DNA of 64,000 bases, taken from assembly GCA_037954665.1 (NCBI GenBank), contig JBBMOL010000150.1, forward strand, positions 310,001 to 374,000, read 5' to 3'. Below the pieces are notes generated by a model. The model saw only the letters and a list, made by a program, of their open reading frames with translations, was not told where the DNA came from and searched no databases. The stretch comes from Laguncularia racemosa. Taxonomy: Eukaryota; Streptophyta; Magnoliopsida; Myrtales; Combretaceae. A program made the position numbers and the translations under genes. Each line of letters starts with the position of its first letter. The stretch's first letter is position 1. Shown here in pieces: positions 21,817 through 34,034 of this stretch.

Positions 21817-21973
21817 GACCATGCTTTGATAACATGTTTAAGTTCTATATCCAAGTAGTGGTCAAAGAGAAGAACAAGAGTTTATCTTGAAATAGAGGAG
21901 AAACTATATATTCTTCACGATATTGAATTCTTGAGTTTAAAATGAAAGAAGTAGTTAAATTGGTTATCTAATA
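21817..21973 (-). repeat. Copia relic F: primer site and start of 5' LTR
   Basis: The minus strand reads TTATCAAAGCATGGTC at 21832-21817, a copia-style primer site matching the 3' end of initiator tRNA-Met. The LTR edge (TGTTTAAGTTC on the plus strand) is at 21835. The LTR continues to 21973, where element D begins. The rest was not located beyond 25548. Confidence 0.55.
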
Positions 21974-22849
21974 TGATGGAGTCCCTATCACTAAGGCAAG
22001 AGCCAAAGGGTTATAAAATTTGGCGATGAAGGTCCTCTTTGAACAATCCGATCGCAAAAATATTTGTATAATAACTTCTTTTCTATTACTTATTTGTTAT
22101 GTATTCTAGTAGGTATAGTTGTTGGTTTTTACAAGGTGATGGATAAACTTGCTAAAACTCAACATGTGGATTATTCATGGACCTACATAAACTAAAGAAG
22201 AACCAGTCCAATAAATTGCTCAATTGAAGTGAAGAATTGGCCACTTGAAGACCATTTGTATAAGTAATAGTTGCTTATGGGAATCGACCATTTAATTTTT
22301 GTACTTGTAATTGTGATTTAGGAGTTGGTTACTTAAGTGGCATCTTTGTAATTTTTGGTGTATTTTTACCCTAATAGGAGCAAGTATAAATATTTGCTAA
22401 CTAGGGTTTTTAGGGAGCTTTTTGATATTTTGACAAAAAAAAAAAAAACTTTGTGTTGTGAGGGTGTTCCTTACAAATCAAAGATCTCTTATCAATTTCT
22501 TGTGAAATTGTGGTGAAAACTAACAAGTGGAGATTGTGAGTCATATTAATCTTGCTTTTGTTGTTAACAAATTGTGTTTAGTGAGTCATATCTAGGTGCG
22601 ATTTGTGGTTACTTATTCATTCACATGATTTAGGTTGTAATTTTTAAATTTGGTCATTTCGATTTTGAAATTGCATCCTAGTGTAATTGCGTGATTTTCC
22701 ATTGAAAATCACATAATTATTTGTTCATAATTCCATTTGGCATTTGGCTTAATTGGAATCAAGTTCATTACACCATTTTGAGCCCCAATTTGTGTAATTG
22801 ATTCCTCATTTGTGTTGTGTGCTAGTGAATTTGGAATGATGGCACATCA
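21974..22849 (+). repeat. 5' LTR of element D
   Basis: It starts TGATGGAGTCCCTATCACTA, lacking about a dozen bases present in the 3' copy, and ends GATGGCACATCA. TATA box TATAAATA lies near 22384-22391 in the dyad GCAAGTATAAATATTTGC. An A-run at 22435-22449 separates it from the 3' copy. Confidence 0.8.
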
Positions 22850-22854
22850 TAATT

Positions 22855-22868
22855 TGGTATCAGAGCAC
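22855..22868 (+). other. Primer-binding site TGGTATCAGAGCAC
   Basis: Twelve bases match TGGTATCAGAGC, the complement of the initiator tRNA-Met 3' end, five bases after the LTR. This confirms plus orientation. Confidence 0.85.
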
Positions 22869-23710
22869 GGTTTAGAGAAGGGAAATTTTCCTGATTATCA
22901 ATTTGGGAATTAGGGCTCTTGACCCTTCATTTCCAAATTGAATTTGTGAGAAGTGAAACTTAAAGTCTTGTGTTGAATTCTTCCTTGAATTGTTTGCGTG
23001 ATTTTCCAATTGAGTGTAGAAATTAAATTATATCCTTTGCCATGAGTTGATTGTGTGTGGAAGAAGGGGAAATTCTTGAATTGAATTCCATAAGTGGAAG
23101 CATAGTTGATTGGTGTTTGTTGTTTCCTTGAGATTTCGGAATTGGAAGAGTAATTTTTTTCAGAGTTGCTCAATTTGCATCGAGAATTAGGAAACAATTT
23201 TGAATTTAAAATCAATCATTACTTGTGGAGTTATTGTGTATTGATCACTTTAATTGCATATTGACTAGTTGGAATCAATTGCTTGCCATTTGGAGAAGTG
23301 TCTATATTTGGTTCCATTTTGTTATTGTTACCATGATTGGAAGTGCACCATGGGAGTAGACGTGTCATTGTGAAGGTGTGTGTTGCATGGTGGTGTGTTG
23401 AAGTGTGGGAGTGTGTGAGTGTACCATAGAGTGTATGTTGCGGTTTGAAGGGAGTTGTACCGTGAGTGTGTGTGTGTTTGTGTACCGTGGTGTAGAGGGA
23501 GTTGTTGTTGATTGGAAGTGTGTGTGTTGTGGTGTAAAGTAAAGTGAACCACGAGAGAATGTGTATAGCGTGATTGTGGGAGTGTGTATGTGAAGCCGTT
23601 TAGGGTGTATGTTGCATTAGGTGTTTGTTGCACCATGGGTATGTAAGTGTATGTTGCTGTGGTGTGTGTGGTGGAGTGTGTTGTTGGCTTGTTGAAATTA
23701 ATAAGCAACC

Positions 23711-24656
23711 ATGTCAAATGATTTGTATTTGTCTACTAATATACTATGCCGAGCTTTGACTTCTTTTCCAACCTTTGATGATGGGTAGCAAAAAAATTTG
23801 CTCAACATATCTTGTACAGTATAAGGTAATTTATGTGCTCTTATTTTTTATGGTGGTAGTTGTACTAATGTTGTGGCTACTTCATTAGTATCGAAATTAC
23901 AACTTGTAACTACTCCACATCTAGAACCCTATAAATTACATTGGTTAAGTGAGTAGGGGAGTCTCCATGTAACCCAGAGGGCTAGGGTACCTTTCAATAT
24001 AGGGGATAAATATCATGATAAAATAGAATGTGACATTCTTCCCATGTGTTCATCCCATATATTGCTTGGTAGACGGTAATTGTATGATAGGAGGGTTTTA
24101 CATGATGGCTATAGAAATACTTATATGTTCTAGTAGGAGAGGAAACGTATAGTATTGAACCCTATATCACCATCAAAGGTCCAAGAGGTTCAAAGACAGA
24201 TAAGTTAACTATCAGAGGTCCTTGAGGTTCATAGTCAGATGAGTCAACCTTTGGAGGACCAAGCAGTTCAGAAGTAAATGTGTCAACCATCAAAGGTCTA
24301 AAGGGTTTAGGGGCAAATGAGTAAACCATTAATGAAGGTTAAAAACATATAAGTGAAACAAGGAAGAAGAAGACATTATTAGTGGGACAGTTTGAGTTAG
24401 GGGAGGCCATAGCAGATGATAGACCATTATATATATTGCAGATGAGATATATCCTAGAGATAGAGGGATGAGAGTAACTACCCCTTGTGGTGTCTCAGGT
24501 ATAGAGAGATTACAGTAATGTTTTTATAGATAATTTATTAGGAGGATATAAAGTCTTTGCTGCATTTGATGTTATAGACTTGTCACTTTATTTACCCGAT
24601 GATGTTCATGAAGACCTATTAAACTTGAGGACAAATCTTCCTAAGGCTCGAGGAGA
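23711..24656 (+). pseudogene. Gag-less protease remnant of element D
   Basis: The ATG at 23711 reads MSNDLYLSTNILCRALTSF, almost as in element D-prime. After stops and small indels, a protease-like stretch follows: LIFYGGSCTNVVATSLVSKL near 23845-23905, with the catalytic Asp of the usual DGGS replaced by Tyr. Then come HLEPYKLHWLSE, KIECDILPMCSSHILLGR (near 24020-24075) and LYDRRVLHDGYRNTYMF. The region then degenerates into the 13-residue repeat at 24172-24327 and a short stretch ending just before the LTR (LRTNLPKARGDD). It cannot code for a working protein. Confidence 0.75.
24172..24327 (+). repeat. Tandem repeat, 4 x 39 bp
   Basis: Four adjacent 39-base units start at 24172, 24211, 24250 and 24289, beginning ATCAAAGGTCCAAGAGGTTC in the first. 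They are in phase with the old pol frame and so coded a 13-residue repeat (about SKVQEVQRQMSQP). Confidence 0.85.
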
Positions 24657-25548
24657 TGATAGAAATCAAAATCCTACAGGACCGATCACTAGGGCAAGAA
24701 CTAAAGGGTTACAAAATTTAGCGATGAGGGTCTTCTTTGAGTAATCCAATCCCAAAAATATTTGTATAATAACTTCTTTTATATTACTTATTTGTTGTGC
24801 ATTTCAACAGATGTACTTGTCAGTTTTTACAAGGCGATGGATAAACTTGCTAAAGCTCATCTTGTAGGTTATGCATGGAACTACATAAACCAAAGAAGAA
24901 CCGATCCAACAAATTACTCAATTGAAGTGAAGAATCAGCCACTTGAAGACCATTTGTATATGTAATAGTTGCTTATGGGAACTGACCATTTTATTTTTGT
25001 ACTTGTAATTGTGATTTGGGAACCGGCCATTTAAGTGGCATCTTTGTAATTTCTGGTGTATTTTTACCCTAATAGGAGCAAGTATAAATACTTGTTAACT
25101 AGGGTTTTTAAGGAGCTTTTTGATATTTTGACAAAAACAAGCACTTTGTGCCATGAGGGTGTCCTTGCAAATCAAAGATCTTTTATCAATTTCTTGTGAA
25201 ATTGTGGCAAAAACCAACAAGAGAAGATTGTGAGTCATACCAATCTTGCTTTTGTTGTTAACAAATTGTGTTTTGTAAGTCATATCTAGGTGCGATTTGT
25301 GTTTACTTGTTCATTCAAGTGATTTAGGTTGTAATTTTCAGATTTGGTCATTTTAATTTTGAAATTGCATCCTAGTGTAAGTGCGTGATTTTCCATTGAA
25401 AATCACATAATTATTTGTTCATAGTTACGTTTGGTATTTGGCTTAATTGGAATCAAGTTCATTACGCCATTTTGAGCCCTAATTTGTGTAATTGATTCCT
25501 CATTTGTATTGTGTGCTTGTGAATTTGGAATCATGGCATGGCACATCA
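24657..25548 (+). repeat. 3' LTR of element D (892 bp)
   Basis: It starts TGATAGAAATCAAAATCC and ends GGCATGGCACATCA. The first bases still code the pol tail (TGPITRARTKGLQNLAM). TATA box TATAAATA at 25083-25090 sits in the near-perfect dyad GCAAGTATAAATACTTG. Confidence 0.8.
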
Positions 25549-28500
25549 GTACACATGTGATCTCTAAACAAACATGTGTGACAAATACTAACTCTTATCT
25601 TAACATACTAAATATTATCTTAACATATAGTTTAGCACAAAAACCACAAATTAACCTCAAAGAGTAGGGCACAATTACTAATTTTACATAAGATGGAGCT
25701 AGTTGAGATTTTTCTCTCCTCGATACATAAAATGATTATGAGGAGAAAAAATTAACATACAAAAAGAGAAAATATAAATGAACTTCTTAAATAATTTGAC
25801 TAGACTAGACTTTCCATGGTAAATGTTTTTTCTCACAAGCTTTCTAAGCATTTTTAATGTTATTGAAGAAAATCAATACTATATGTTTTAGGTAATTATT
25901 CCATTTAAATTCCAATATAATCCATACAAGAATAAAATTAAATAACATAAATTATGTGAAGATCGACGTTTTAACCTAATCTATCATCTACATCTTACTT
26001 CCCCTTCTTGAATTTAAATTTATACAACGTCTCATTTTCTCTAACCAAAACAATTTTACGAGAAAGAGAGATGATACCACTCAATTTTAAGTCAATTGGT
26101 GGCTTAAAAATAAACCCACCGGAACTTTTATAAATTGTTTTACAAGCAAAAAAGTGAAATTAAAAATTAATAATTGTTAGATGAATTTAATCTTTTATAG
26201 AGCTTTGCTGTACTATGTAAAAATATATAATTGAATTTTGTATCTGAAACATTTATTAACACTTGTAGGCTTAAATTAAGTATTTTGGACTAGATCTCAT
26301 TTCAAATTTTCATAGCCATAGAATATTTCTATTTCAAATGGTTTCCACATGCTTCAATAATTAGTTTACTTGGGATTATTTTATTATGTTATTATGGGTT
26401 CGTTTACTTGCAAGATAAGATAATGACAAAAAAAAATGACGAAAAATATATTATTTGAGTACGGCAGAATTAGCTTTCTTTTTTCCTTTTTTTTTTCCCC
26501 GGGTCAACTCAACACTATTTATTTATTTATTTCCATTAAAAACGGGAGAATTTTTTGTTTTTTTAATAATATTTTGACGGTTAAATATTACAACTGTTAC
26601 GACTCTGACTTTGTTTGATCACCAGTTGCAAATAGACTAAGAAATTCTTCTACAAGCTGTTTTCTAGACTAATAAAAACAAAAATATTTTGAAATCTTAG
26701 GACTTTTCAATATGTTTTGACAGAATTTCTCTTCTTAAATTATTATATAATCACTTAAAAATTATGGAGTATTATTTAAAAATTCATGATTCTCTTTCCT
26801 TGCCTAAAAATCTGTAAATATCGTCTATATGACATTTCCACTAAATTTCGTAGCATTGTCGGTAATTGGTTAAAATTTGACCAAGCATGGCATAATGTGG
26901 TAGCTTCTCTTTTGGTGACTTTTTAAATAATTGATCTTTTGAAAACAGTGTAGCTTTGCGTGAATATCAAAGAATTGTTAAATATTTATTGCCCTTTTTC
27001 AAGAAAATTTCGTCGTAAGAGAATTTTCAAATCACTTTTTTGGTTGATAAAACTTGAAATAATGTATTATAAATAGTTTTAATCCACTTAAAAATCATAT
27101 TATATTTACAAGTAATGCCTATATCCTCTTACAATCCTATTTAATAAATAGGTCAACTCTAGGATTAGAATTTCTTTTTATATCTATTGTGGTTGTTATG
27201 CATCATTATGTACTGCAGAATTATTTAATTAACAGAATTAATTGATGTTCAAGAGTTTGATTTCACTTTGGTGATTAATAACATTATTATTACACATAAA
27301 AAATGGTAGTTGCATATTTTACTCACACTTTCTTTTTTTTATTATTATTATTGGGCATAGTACAAGTATGATAAATGGATATGTAAATATCATTTGCTTA
27401 AGTTAGCTACAAGCCCAATCAAATTGAATAAGGATTGTTATAGCTAACTTATGTGAACTTTCTTTGAGTTCTATTCTTAGGTTATCTATTTGAAAAACTA
27501 TTATTCTCGAGATAAATAGTTAGGTCATTTATCACTAGTAATTCCTTCTTTCTATTATAATTTTAGTATATAGAAAAAGTTGAGTCCACATTTTCTATAC
27601 ATCAAGACTCCAATAGAAGACATGTTATAGTTATTGAATGGTCTTAGAACAAAAAACTGACCTACAGTGGAAGGTAGTATAGAGAATTATTATTATGTTA
27701 AAATTTATAATTGTTATTATGTTAAAAAACAATATGAAAATAATCTATAGATTTTTAAGACTATTTTACATGATGCAAGTAATGTGGCTTTGATATTAAT
27801 GGAACTAGAGAAAGATTAGTTGTTAGCTTTAAAATAAAATACTTTGTCCACTTAAGTTAAAACTCTTTCTTTACTAAAGAAGTTCAACATGATTCGAGAA
27901 AAGGACACTTTGATCATATAAAAGAAGACAATATTCTAAGGTTGATGATGTGAACATACATGTTATCTTGGTGTTGTAAATAATGATGATTTTCATGGGT
28001 AAGTATTCAACTCTATTGTTTGTGATGTGATTATTTGTCTTAGAATTTAACATGCTGCATTTTGAGTGCTATGATACATGGGTCGGTATCTCATATCGAA
28101 TTGACCGATGATTCGAGTCCTAATATGAAACTAGATATTAGTTGTATGAAGTCACATAGTTGAGGTCTTCACTTATATACCATAGTAGAAGACATTGGTG
28201 TTAATCTTATTCTAACATTTATGGATTAAGTCAGGTTAAGAGTGTTGCACATTTCTTGGAGCCGAACTCCCTGCTACCATTGAGGTCTTTATTGTGTAGC
28301 TCTAGGGATATGTTGAGGTACCATAGAAACTGACACTAAAAAAATTTTATATTGTCAAGATCATTCGAAAATCAATGGTAGGCATAGAAACCACTAACCC
28401 AAGTTAAGGAGGGGATGATTATATCCTTAACTTCATATTGTTTAACAAAAGACTACATACAATATTTGTATTCATATGGTTGCCCATATATAACATAATA

Positions 28501-28959
28501 GTTGACAACTTATATATCATTACATGTTATGTATAGTAACGAGAGTATACCCTTCTTACTAAACCATAAGATAGTGCTCTGACTTACTTTGCAAGTTAAT
28601 ACTATACAATAACGGGATAGGCTAGGACTTTAGGCCAATGAAACTTATTTATTTCATCGTAAAAGATACACATTATTTTGTGAGGATTTAGTTATATAAC
28701 TATAGATCTTCCCTTATCTATCCAAAAAGGAATAAATATCTTTTTGTTCCCTAGATTTGGGAATGATTTAGCAACTTTTCATTGCACCAATCGGTGGAGT
28801 ATTCCAATTTTTTATGATTTTAAGATGTAAGATCTTAAATTCTATAGTTATATTATACTTTTCTATAATTTTGATGATGAAATAATCAAATAGAATATTT
28901 ACAATCTTTGCCCTCATAAGATGATTATCATGTAATTAGCGAGGTACGACACATTAAGA
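25549..28959. other. AT-rich stretch without a recognisable gene
   Basis: No gene, RNA or transposon domain is recognised on either strand. Homopolymer runs (26470-26510, 27330-27345) and many stops in all frames are seen. Around 28060-28700 the base composition is more even and may hold an old unrecognised repeat. Confidence 0.4.
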
Positions 28960-29649
28960 TTCATTCTACAAGGCCCCTTTCATGATGTTACACCACGCCG
29001 TCGTTATCCTTCGTTACCTTTTGCTTCATCCTAGGGTGGTCAATCACACTAGGCCACTTCGTTGATCCGTATCTCCGGCCTAATCCCTCCACACCTTCAT
29101 CAAGTAGGCAGTCGTCATAGTCGTTTCTGTCTACGCGAAGGCAGGCACCATCGTTTCCGTACTAGCCCCTCCATTTTTTCATATATCACCCGGTTCTATG
29201 TAGTAGTACCAATTCTCAGCGTTAGAGTGCTGTCAATAACAGTATATATCAGGCTGGAGATCATGGGACATCAGGAAATCATGTTGCCATATTGTGGAGG
29301 TAATTTGTTTGCATTGCGTTGGTAGTGTTTAACTTAAAAAACTTGTTGTTGGGCTCATTGCGAGATTGAAATATGTAATTTTTTTCCCCTAAATTTGTAA
29401 TATGGTATTTCCTTTTATATGATTTTAAAATTTTATTTATATCAATTTTTGAATTCATTTAGAATTAAATCATTCAAATAGTATTATTCATTTATCATAA
29501 GAATTAAATCAATGAAATGGTAATTCTTAATTATACTATTGTTATTTATTATATTATAATTTATTCTTTTTAAAATAAGAATAATAATAATAAAAAACGT
29601 GCAGCGAAAAATTGGGCTTCTCCACCTTTGTGTTGCTCATAATGCAAAA
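28960..29649. repeat. Repeat unit (copy 2), split by the copia element
   Basis: It is related to 7201-7907: CATCCTAGGGTGGTCAATCA near 29028, TTTGCATTGCGTTGG near 29307, TTGTTGGGCTCATTGCGAG near 29343, and an AATAATAATAATAAAAAACG tail near 29581. The copia element at 29650 interrupts its right end, and related sequence resumes near 34380. The class is unknown. Confidence 0.5.
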
Positions 29650-29937
29650 CATTGAGCATAAAGCAAACTTAAATTAAGGAATTAAAATTTTATAATTAGC
29701 TTGCTAGAAATAAAATTTTGCTAAATATATAGGAGATATATGTTTAAAATGAATTTTAGTAACTCTTAATTTTAGCATTAGGAGTTGTATATATTTATAG
29801 CACAATCTAATTGTAAACAGAGAGTGTGAAAACATACATAAGAAAGCCTTTGAAATATATTTTGAGTTGTAATCCATCTATCCTCTTCTTCTGGATTAAT
29901 TTATAGAGTTACAAAATTGTAAATTCTAACTCCAACA
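29650..29937 (+). repeat. 5' LTR of copia element G
   Basis: It is 288 bases, similar along its whole length to 34035-34322, ending AACTCCAACA. A possible TATA box (TATATATTTATA) lies near 29788-29800. Confidence 0.88.
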
Positions 29938-29938
29938 T

Positions 29939-29952
29939 TTAGTATCAAAGCC
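29939..29952 (+). other. Primer-binding site of copia element G
   Basis: TTAGTATCAAAGCC directly after the LTR resembles TGGTATCAGAGC, complementary to initiator tRNA-Met. Confidence 0.7.
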
Positions 29953-30032
29953 AATCTGATTTTGTTAAGTTCTCAAATTGTCCTCCAACAATTTTGTACA
30001 ACCACAAGTTCCCAAATTAGTGAAAGATTAAT

Positions 30033-33000
30033 ATGAAGATTGGTGTATCCAAATGAAACCACTTTTTAGATCAGAAGATTTATGAGAAATCATAGATGAA
30101 GGATTTGAAGAACCCTGGAAGAACAAAAGGTTACCTTTCCAAAGGAGAAGAAGGATGAGTTTAAAAAGTCATAGAAAAAAAAAAAGGATAAAAAAGGCAT
30201 TATTTTTGCTATACACGAGACTAGATCGAGAAACATTTGTAAAAATTTCACATGTAACCACAAGTAAACAAGCTTGGGATACACTTGCAACAATATTCAA
30301 AGGAGTTGAACGTGTGAGGCATATTCATCTGCAATGATTGAGAGGTGAATTTAAGGTAACCTAGATGACGAATGATGAGTCAATATCTGATTACTATACA
30401 CAATTGCTTGTGAATGTCAACCAGCAAAAGCAAAACAAAGACCAGATTGAAGATATTAAAGTTGTTGAAAAATTACTTCGATCACTCAATAATAAATTTA
30501 ATCATTTGGTTGCAACCATCGAGGAATCAAAGGATATAGAAAAGCTTACAATTGAAGAGCTACTTGGATCACCTCAAGTGCACAAACAATGTATTTAGAA
30601 GAATGGTGATTCTACAATGGTATAGCATGCATTTGAATCGAAATTAATTCTTAATGAGCAAAGAGGTAGATAACAAAGAGGCGATAGCCATAGACATGGT
30701 GAAGGTTGTGGTAATAATCAATCTTTTGGCCAAAATATTTAGAGGAACTATGATCATGGTAGAGGAGGAAAGACCTCTAATGAATGTGAAAGAGAGAAAG
30801 AGATTCAATGCTTTAATTGCCAAAAGCATGGGCATTATGCATTTGAGTGCTGGAGCAAGCTAATAGAGCAAGTAAACCATTTAGATTATATAGAATCATC
30901 AAGAAATAAGGAAGATGACCCTACGTTACTACTAGCGCATGAAGAAGTCAGTGATCAGTAAAACATGTGGTTCTTTTATTCAGCTTCAAGTAATCACATG
31001 TGTGGTAAACAGAAAATTTTCGTAGATCTTGATGAAAAGATCCAAGGAAATGTTAGTTTGGAAGATTCATCCAAGCTACATGTGGCAAGAAAAGGAAAAA
31101 TAAGAATTTTTCTTAAGAATGAGAAAAAGGAATTCATCTCCAATGTCTATTATGTACCAAAGATGAAAAGTAACATGCTAAGTCTTAGCAACTTCTTGAA
31201 AAAAGATATGTTATACATATGGAGGCTAATTGTTTACATCTCAAAGGAAATAATGGTAAACTTACTGCACAGGCAAGAATGGCAAAGTTTTGTAGGTTTC
31301 TGCTACATCTAAGTACTAAAATATAAAAGTTTTTCTTTGAAGCCATTAAAAATGAGTCATGGAAATAGCAGATGTGCTTTAGGCATCTAAATTTTAATGG
31401 CTTAAAGCTTTTGCACATGAAAAATATGGTGAAAGGTTTACTGAACATTAATGTTTTGGAACATGTATGTGAGATATGTGCACTTTGGAAGCAAGTGAGA
31501 CTTTCATTTGAAAAGGGTGCATCATGGAGAGCAAGAGCACCATTGGAGTTAGTATGTACGAATATATGTGGGCTACTAGAACCAATATCTCTTGGAGGTA
31601 ATTGTTACTTTATTACCTTTATTGATGATTATAGTAGAAAATTATCAATGTATATGTTGAAAGAAAAATCTATAGCATTTTCTACTTTTAGACAATTCAA
31701 GGTAGGAGTGGAGTTAGAAAGTGGAAATTGGTTGAAAACATTAAGATCTAATTGAGGCGGTGAATACACCTCAAACATTTTTAAAAATTTCTATAGAAAT
31801 GAAAAGGTTTGTCAATGGTTTACAACTACCTATACTCCTTAACAAAATGGCATTGTAGAAAGGAAGAATTGAACAATTTTAGATGTGACAAGGAGCATAT
31901 TGAAAGAGAGAGAATTGCTAAAGCAATTATGGGCAAAAGTTGTTGAATGAACATCTTACATTCTAAATAGGTGCCCTAAGAAGAGTGTGAAGAATATGAA
32001 ACCCCAAGATGCATGGAGTGGTGAGAAGCCAAATGTTGAACATATCTGAGTATTTAGATGCATTTCATATGTCCAAATTCCTGTGGTAAAAAGGAAGAAG
32101 CTAGATGATTAAGCTGTAGACTCTGTAATCCAATCATAAAAAAAAAAAAAAAAATTGATTGAATGTAGAGTTGTAATCTTTAGTGAAGGCAAATTATGGA
32201 AATGGGATGATCAAGAAAGCAAGAATGTGGGGGCAAAAAAGGTTATGTTTGAGGAGCACAATAATGAATTCAAGGTGCCAAACACAATATTGACCAATAC
32301 TTAACCAATGATGCCCTCAACATCACATATAAGTCAGAATGCCTCATCATTGATATCACTATGCAATAGCTCAACTTTAGAAGGATCTACCTCATCTGCT
32401 TGAACACCCATCAAGATGAAAAGTCTTAGAGACATCTATGAAGAGATAGAAGAAGATGACGAAATAGATTTGTGTTGCTTTTATGCAAATCTTGAGCCAT
32501 CAAGTTTGAGGAGGCTGTTAGAGAGAAAGCATGGAGGTCTACTATAAAGGAGGAGATCCAAGCTATAGAGAAAAATGACACATGGTAACTAACTAAACTC
32601 CTAAAAGGTCAGAAGGCAATAGGAGTAAAATGGGTTTACAAGGTCAAGAGAGGTGCTAATGGAAGGATAGAAAGATACAAAGCAAGAATTGTAGCAAAAG
32701 GCTACAAACAAAAGTATGGTGTTGACTATGAAGAGTTGTTTGCTTTGGTAGCTCGCCTAGATACTATGAGAATGATGATATCACTTGTAGCACACCATAA
32801 GTGGAAAATATATCAACTTGATGTCAAGTCTAAATTTCTAAATGGCATCCTTAAAGAAGAAGTCTATGTCCAACAACTAGAAGGTTTTCATATCAAAGGA
32901 AAAGAAGATAAAGCGTATCATTTCAAAAAGGCACTTTATGGTCTAAAGCAAGCTCCATGAGCATGAAACATGCGCATTGATGGATATTTAACTCAAAACA

Positions 33001-34020
33001 AAGTCATCAAGTGCCCATATGAACATGCTCTCTATGTGAAGAAGCAAGATGAAGATGTTCTTATTATTAGCTTGTATGTTGATGATCTATTGTTCACCGA
33101 AAGTAGTCAACGAATGTTCAATGATTTCAAGGAAGCAATATTCATGGAATTTGAAATGATAGATTGTGCTTTGATGATGTTCTTTCTTGGTATAGAAGTG
33201 AATCAACACCAAGGTGAGATCTTCGTTTCCTAGAAGAAGTATGTAAAGGATGTTCTTAAAAAATTTAGTATAGATCCATGCAATCTAGTAAATACTCCTA
33301 ATTGTAACATGTTTGAAATTATCAAGAATTAGAGAAGGAAAACTTATTGACCCAATATTATACAAGAGCCTTGTGGGTAGTTTGAGGTACTAGACTATTA
33401 CAAGGCCTAATATCATCTTTGGAGTGGGATTTGTCATTAGTAGATTTATGGAGACACTAAGAGAATCTCACTGGAATGCTACTAAAAGGATTGTAAGGTA
33501 TATCAAAGGCACCTTAGATTATGGATTATTTTATGCTTATGGGAACAATAGAAAACTAGTCGGCTACTCTAACATTGATTAGGTTGGAGATCAAGATGAG
33601 AGGAAGAGTACAATTGCATATGTGTTTTATCTTGGCTTTACAATTTTTACTTGAACTTCAAAGATGAAAATGGTGGTGGCATTATCAACTTATGAAGCAG
33701 AATATATAGTAGCCTCATCTGCAATTTGTGAAACAATATGGTTGAGGAATCTCCTACAAGAATTGGGTTATCCATAAGAGGAACAAACTAAAATATTTGT
33801 AGATAATAGCTTAGCAATTAATCTAGCCAGGAATCTAATGCAACATGGAAGGTGCAAACATAGTGATACATGGTTTCGTTTCCTTTAAGATCATGAGAAG
33901 TTAGGAATGATCACATTGGAGTATTGCAATACCACTGAGCAAGTTGTTGACATATTTATGAAGCCCCTACCAAGTGATACATTCAAAAGAATTAGAGAAA
34001 CTTGGAATGACAAAAAATTA
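30033..34020 (+). pseudogene. Copia polyprotein of element G: gag, PR, INT, RT, RNase H
   Basis: Gag begins near the ATG at 30033, with a recognisable core at 30200-30600 (TRLDRETFVKISHVTTSKQ; MTNDESISDYYTQLL) and a zinc knuckle CFNCQKHGHYAFEC (30809-30850). The protease site reads WFFYSASSNHMCG (near 30965-31005), with catalytic Asp replaced by Tyr. Integrase follows: zinc-binding H and C residues near 31380-31490 (HLNFNGL; CEICALWKQ), then FIDDYSRKLS and the GIVERKN block (near 31850). RT runs over 32630-33230 (WKIYQLDVKSKFLNG; LYVDDLLF with YVDD intact; FFLGIEV). RNase H runs over 33500-33990 (a Lys-Ser-Thr block near 33606, ALSTYEAEY, and TKHIEIDTHF-type sequence now degraded). At least a dozen stops and a few frame changes interrupt it. 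Confidence 0.85.
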
Positions 34021-34021
34021 A

Positions 34022-34034
34022 GTTTGAGGGGGTG
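34022..34034 (+). other. Polypurine tract of copia element G
   Basis: GTTTGAGGGGGTG ends exactly at the 3' LTR edge. This is the usual copia site that primes plus-strand DNA. Confidence 0.75.

Larger units (their letters stand above)
21974..25548 (+). mobile_element. Ty3/gypsy element D, non-autonomous, gag and most of pol deleted
   Basis: A 3.6 kb element with two LTRs (21974-22849 and 24657-25548), an initiator-tRNA-Met primer site, a GT-rich leader, an ATG at 23711 leading straight to a protease remnant, and a degenerate spacer with a four-unit tandem repeat. RT, RNase H and integrase are missing. It shares its gag deletion point with element D-prime. I could not find a matching target duplication (TAATA left, GTACA right). 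Confidence 0.8.

Noticed and set aside
23328..23717. 129-codon minus-strand frame rich in Thr and His
   Set aside because: It is the complement of the GT-rich leader of gypsy D. The composition alone explains the open frame, and no domain is present.
28060..28700. Possible gene in a less AT-rich stretch
   Set aside because: All frames carry dense stops, and no motif or splice pattern could be supported.
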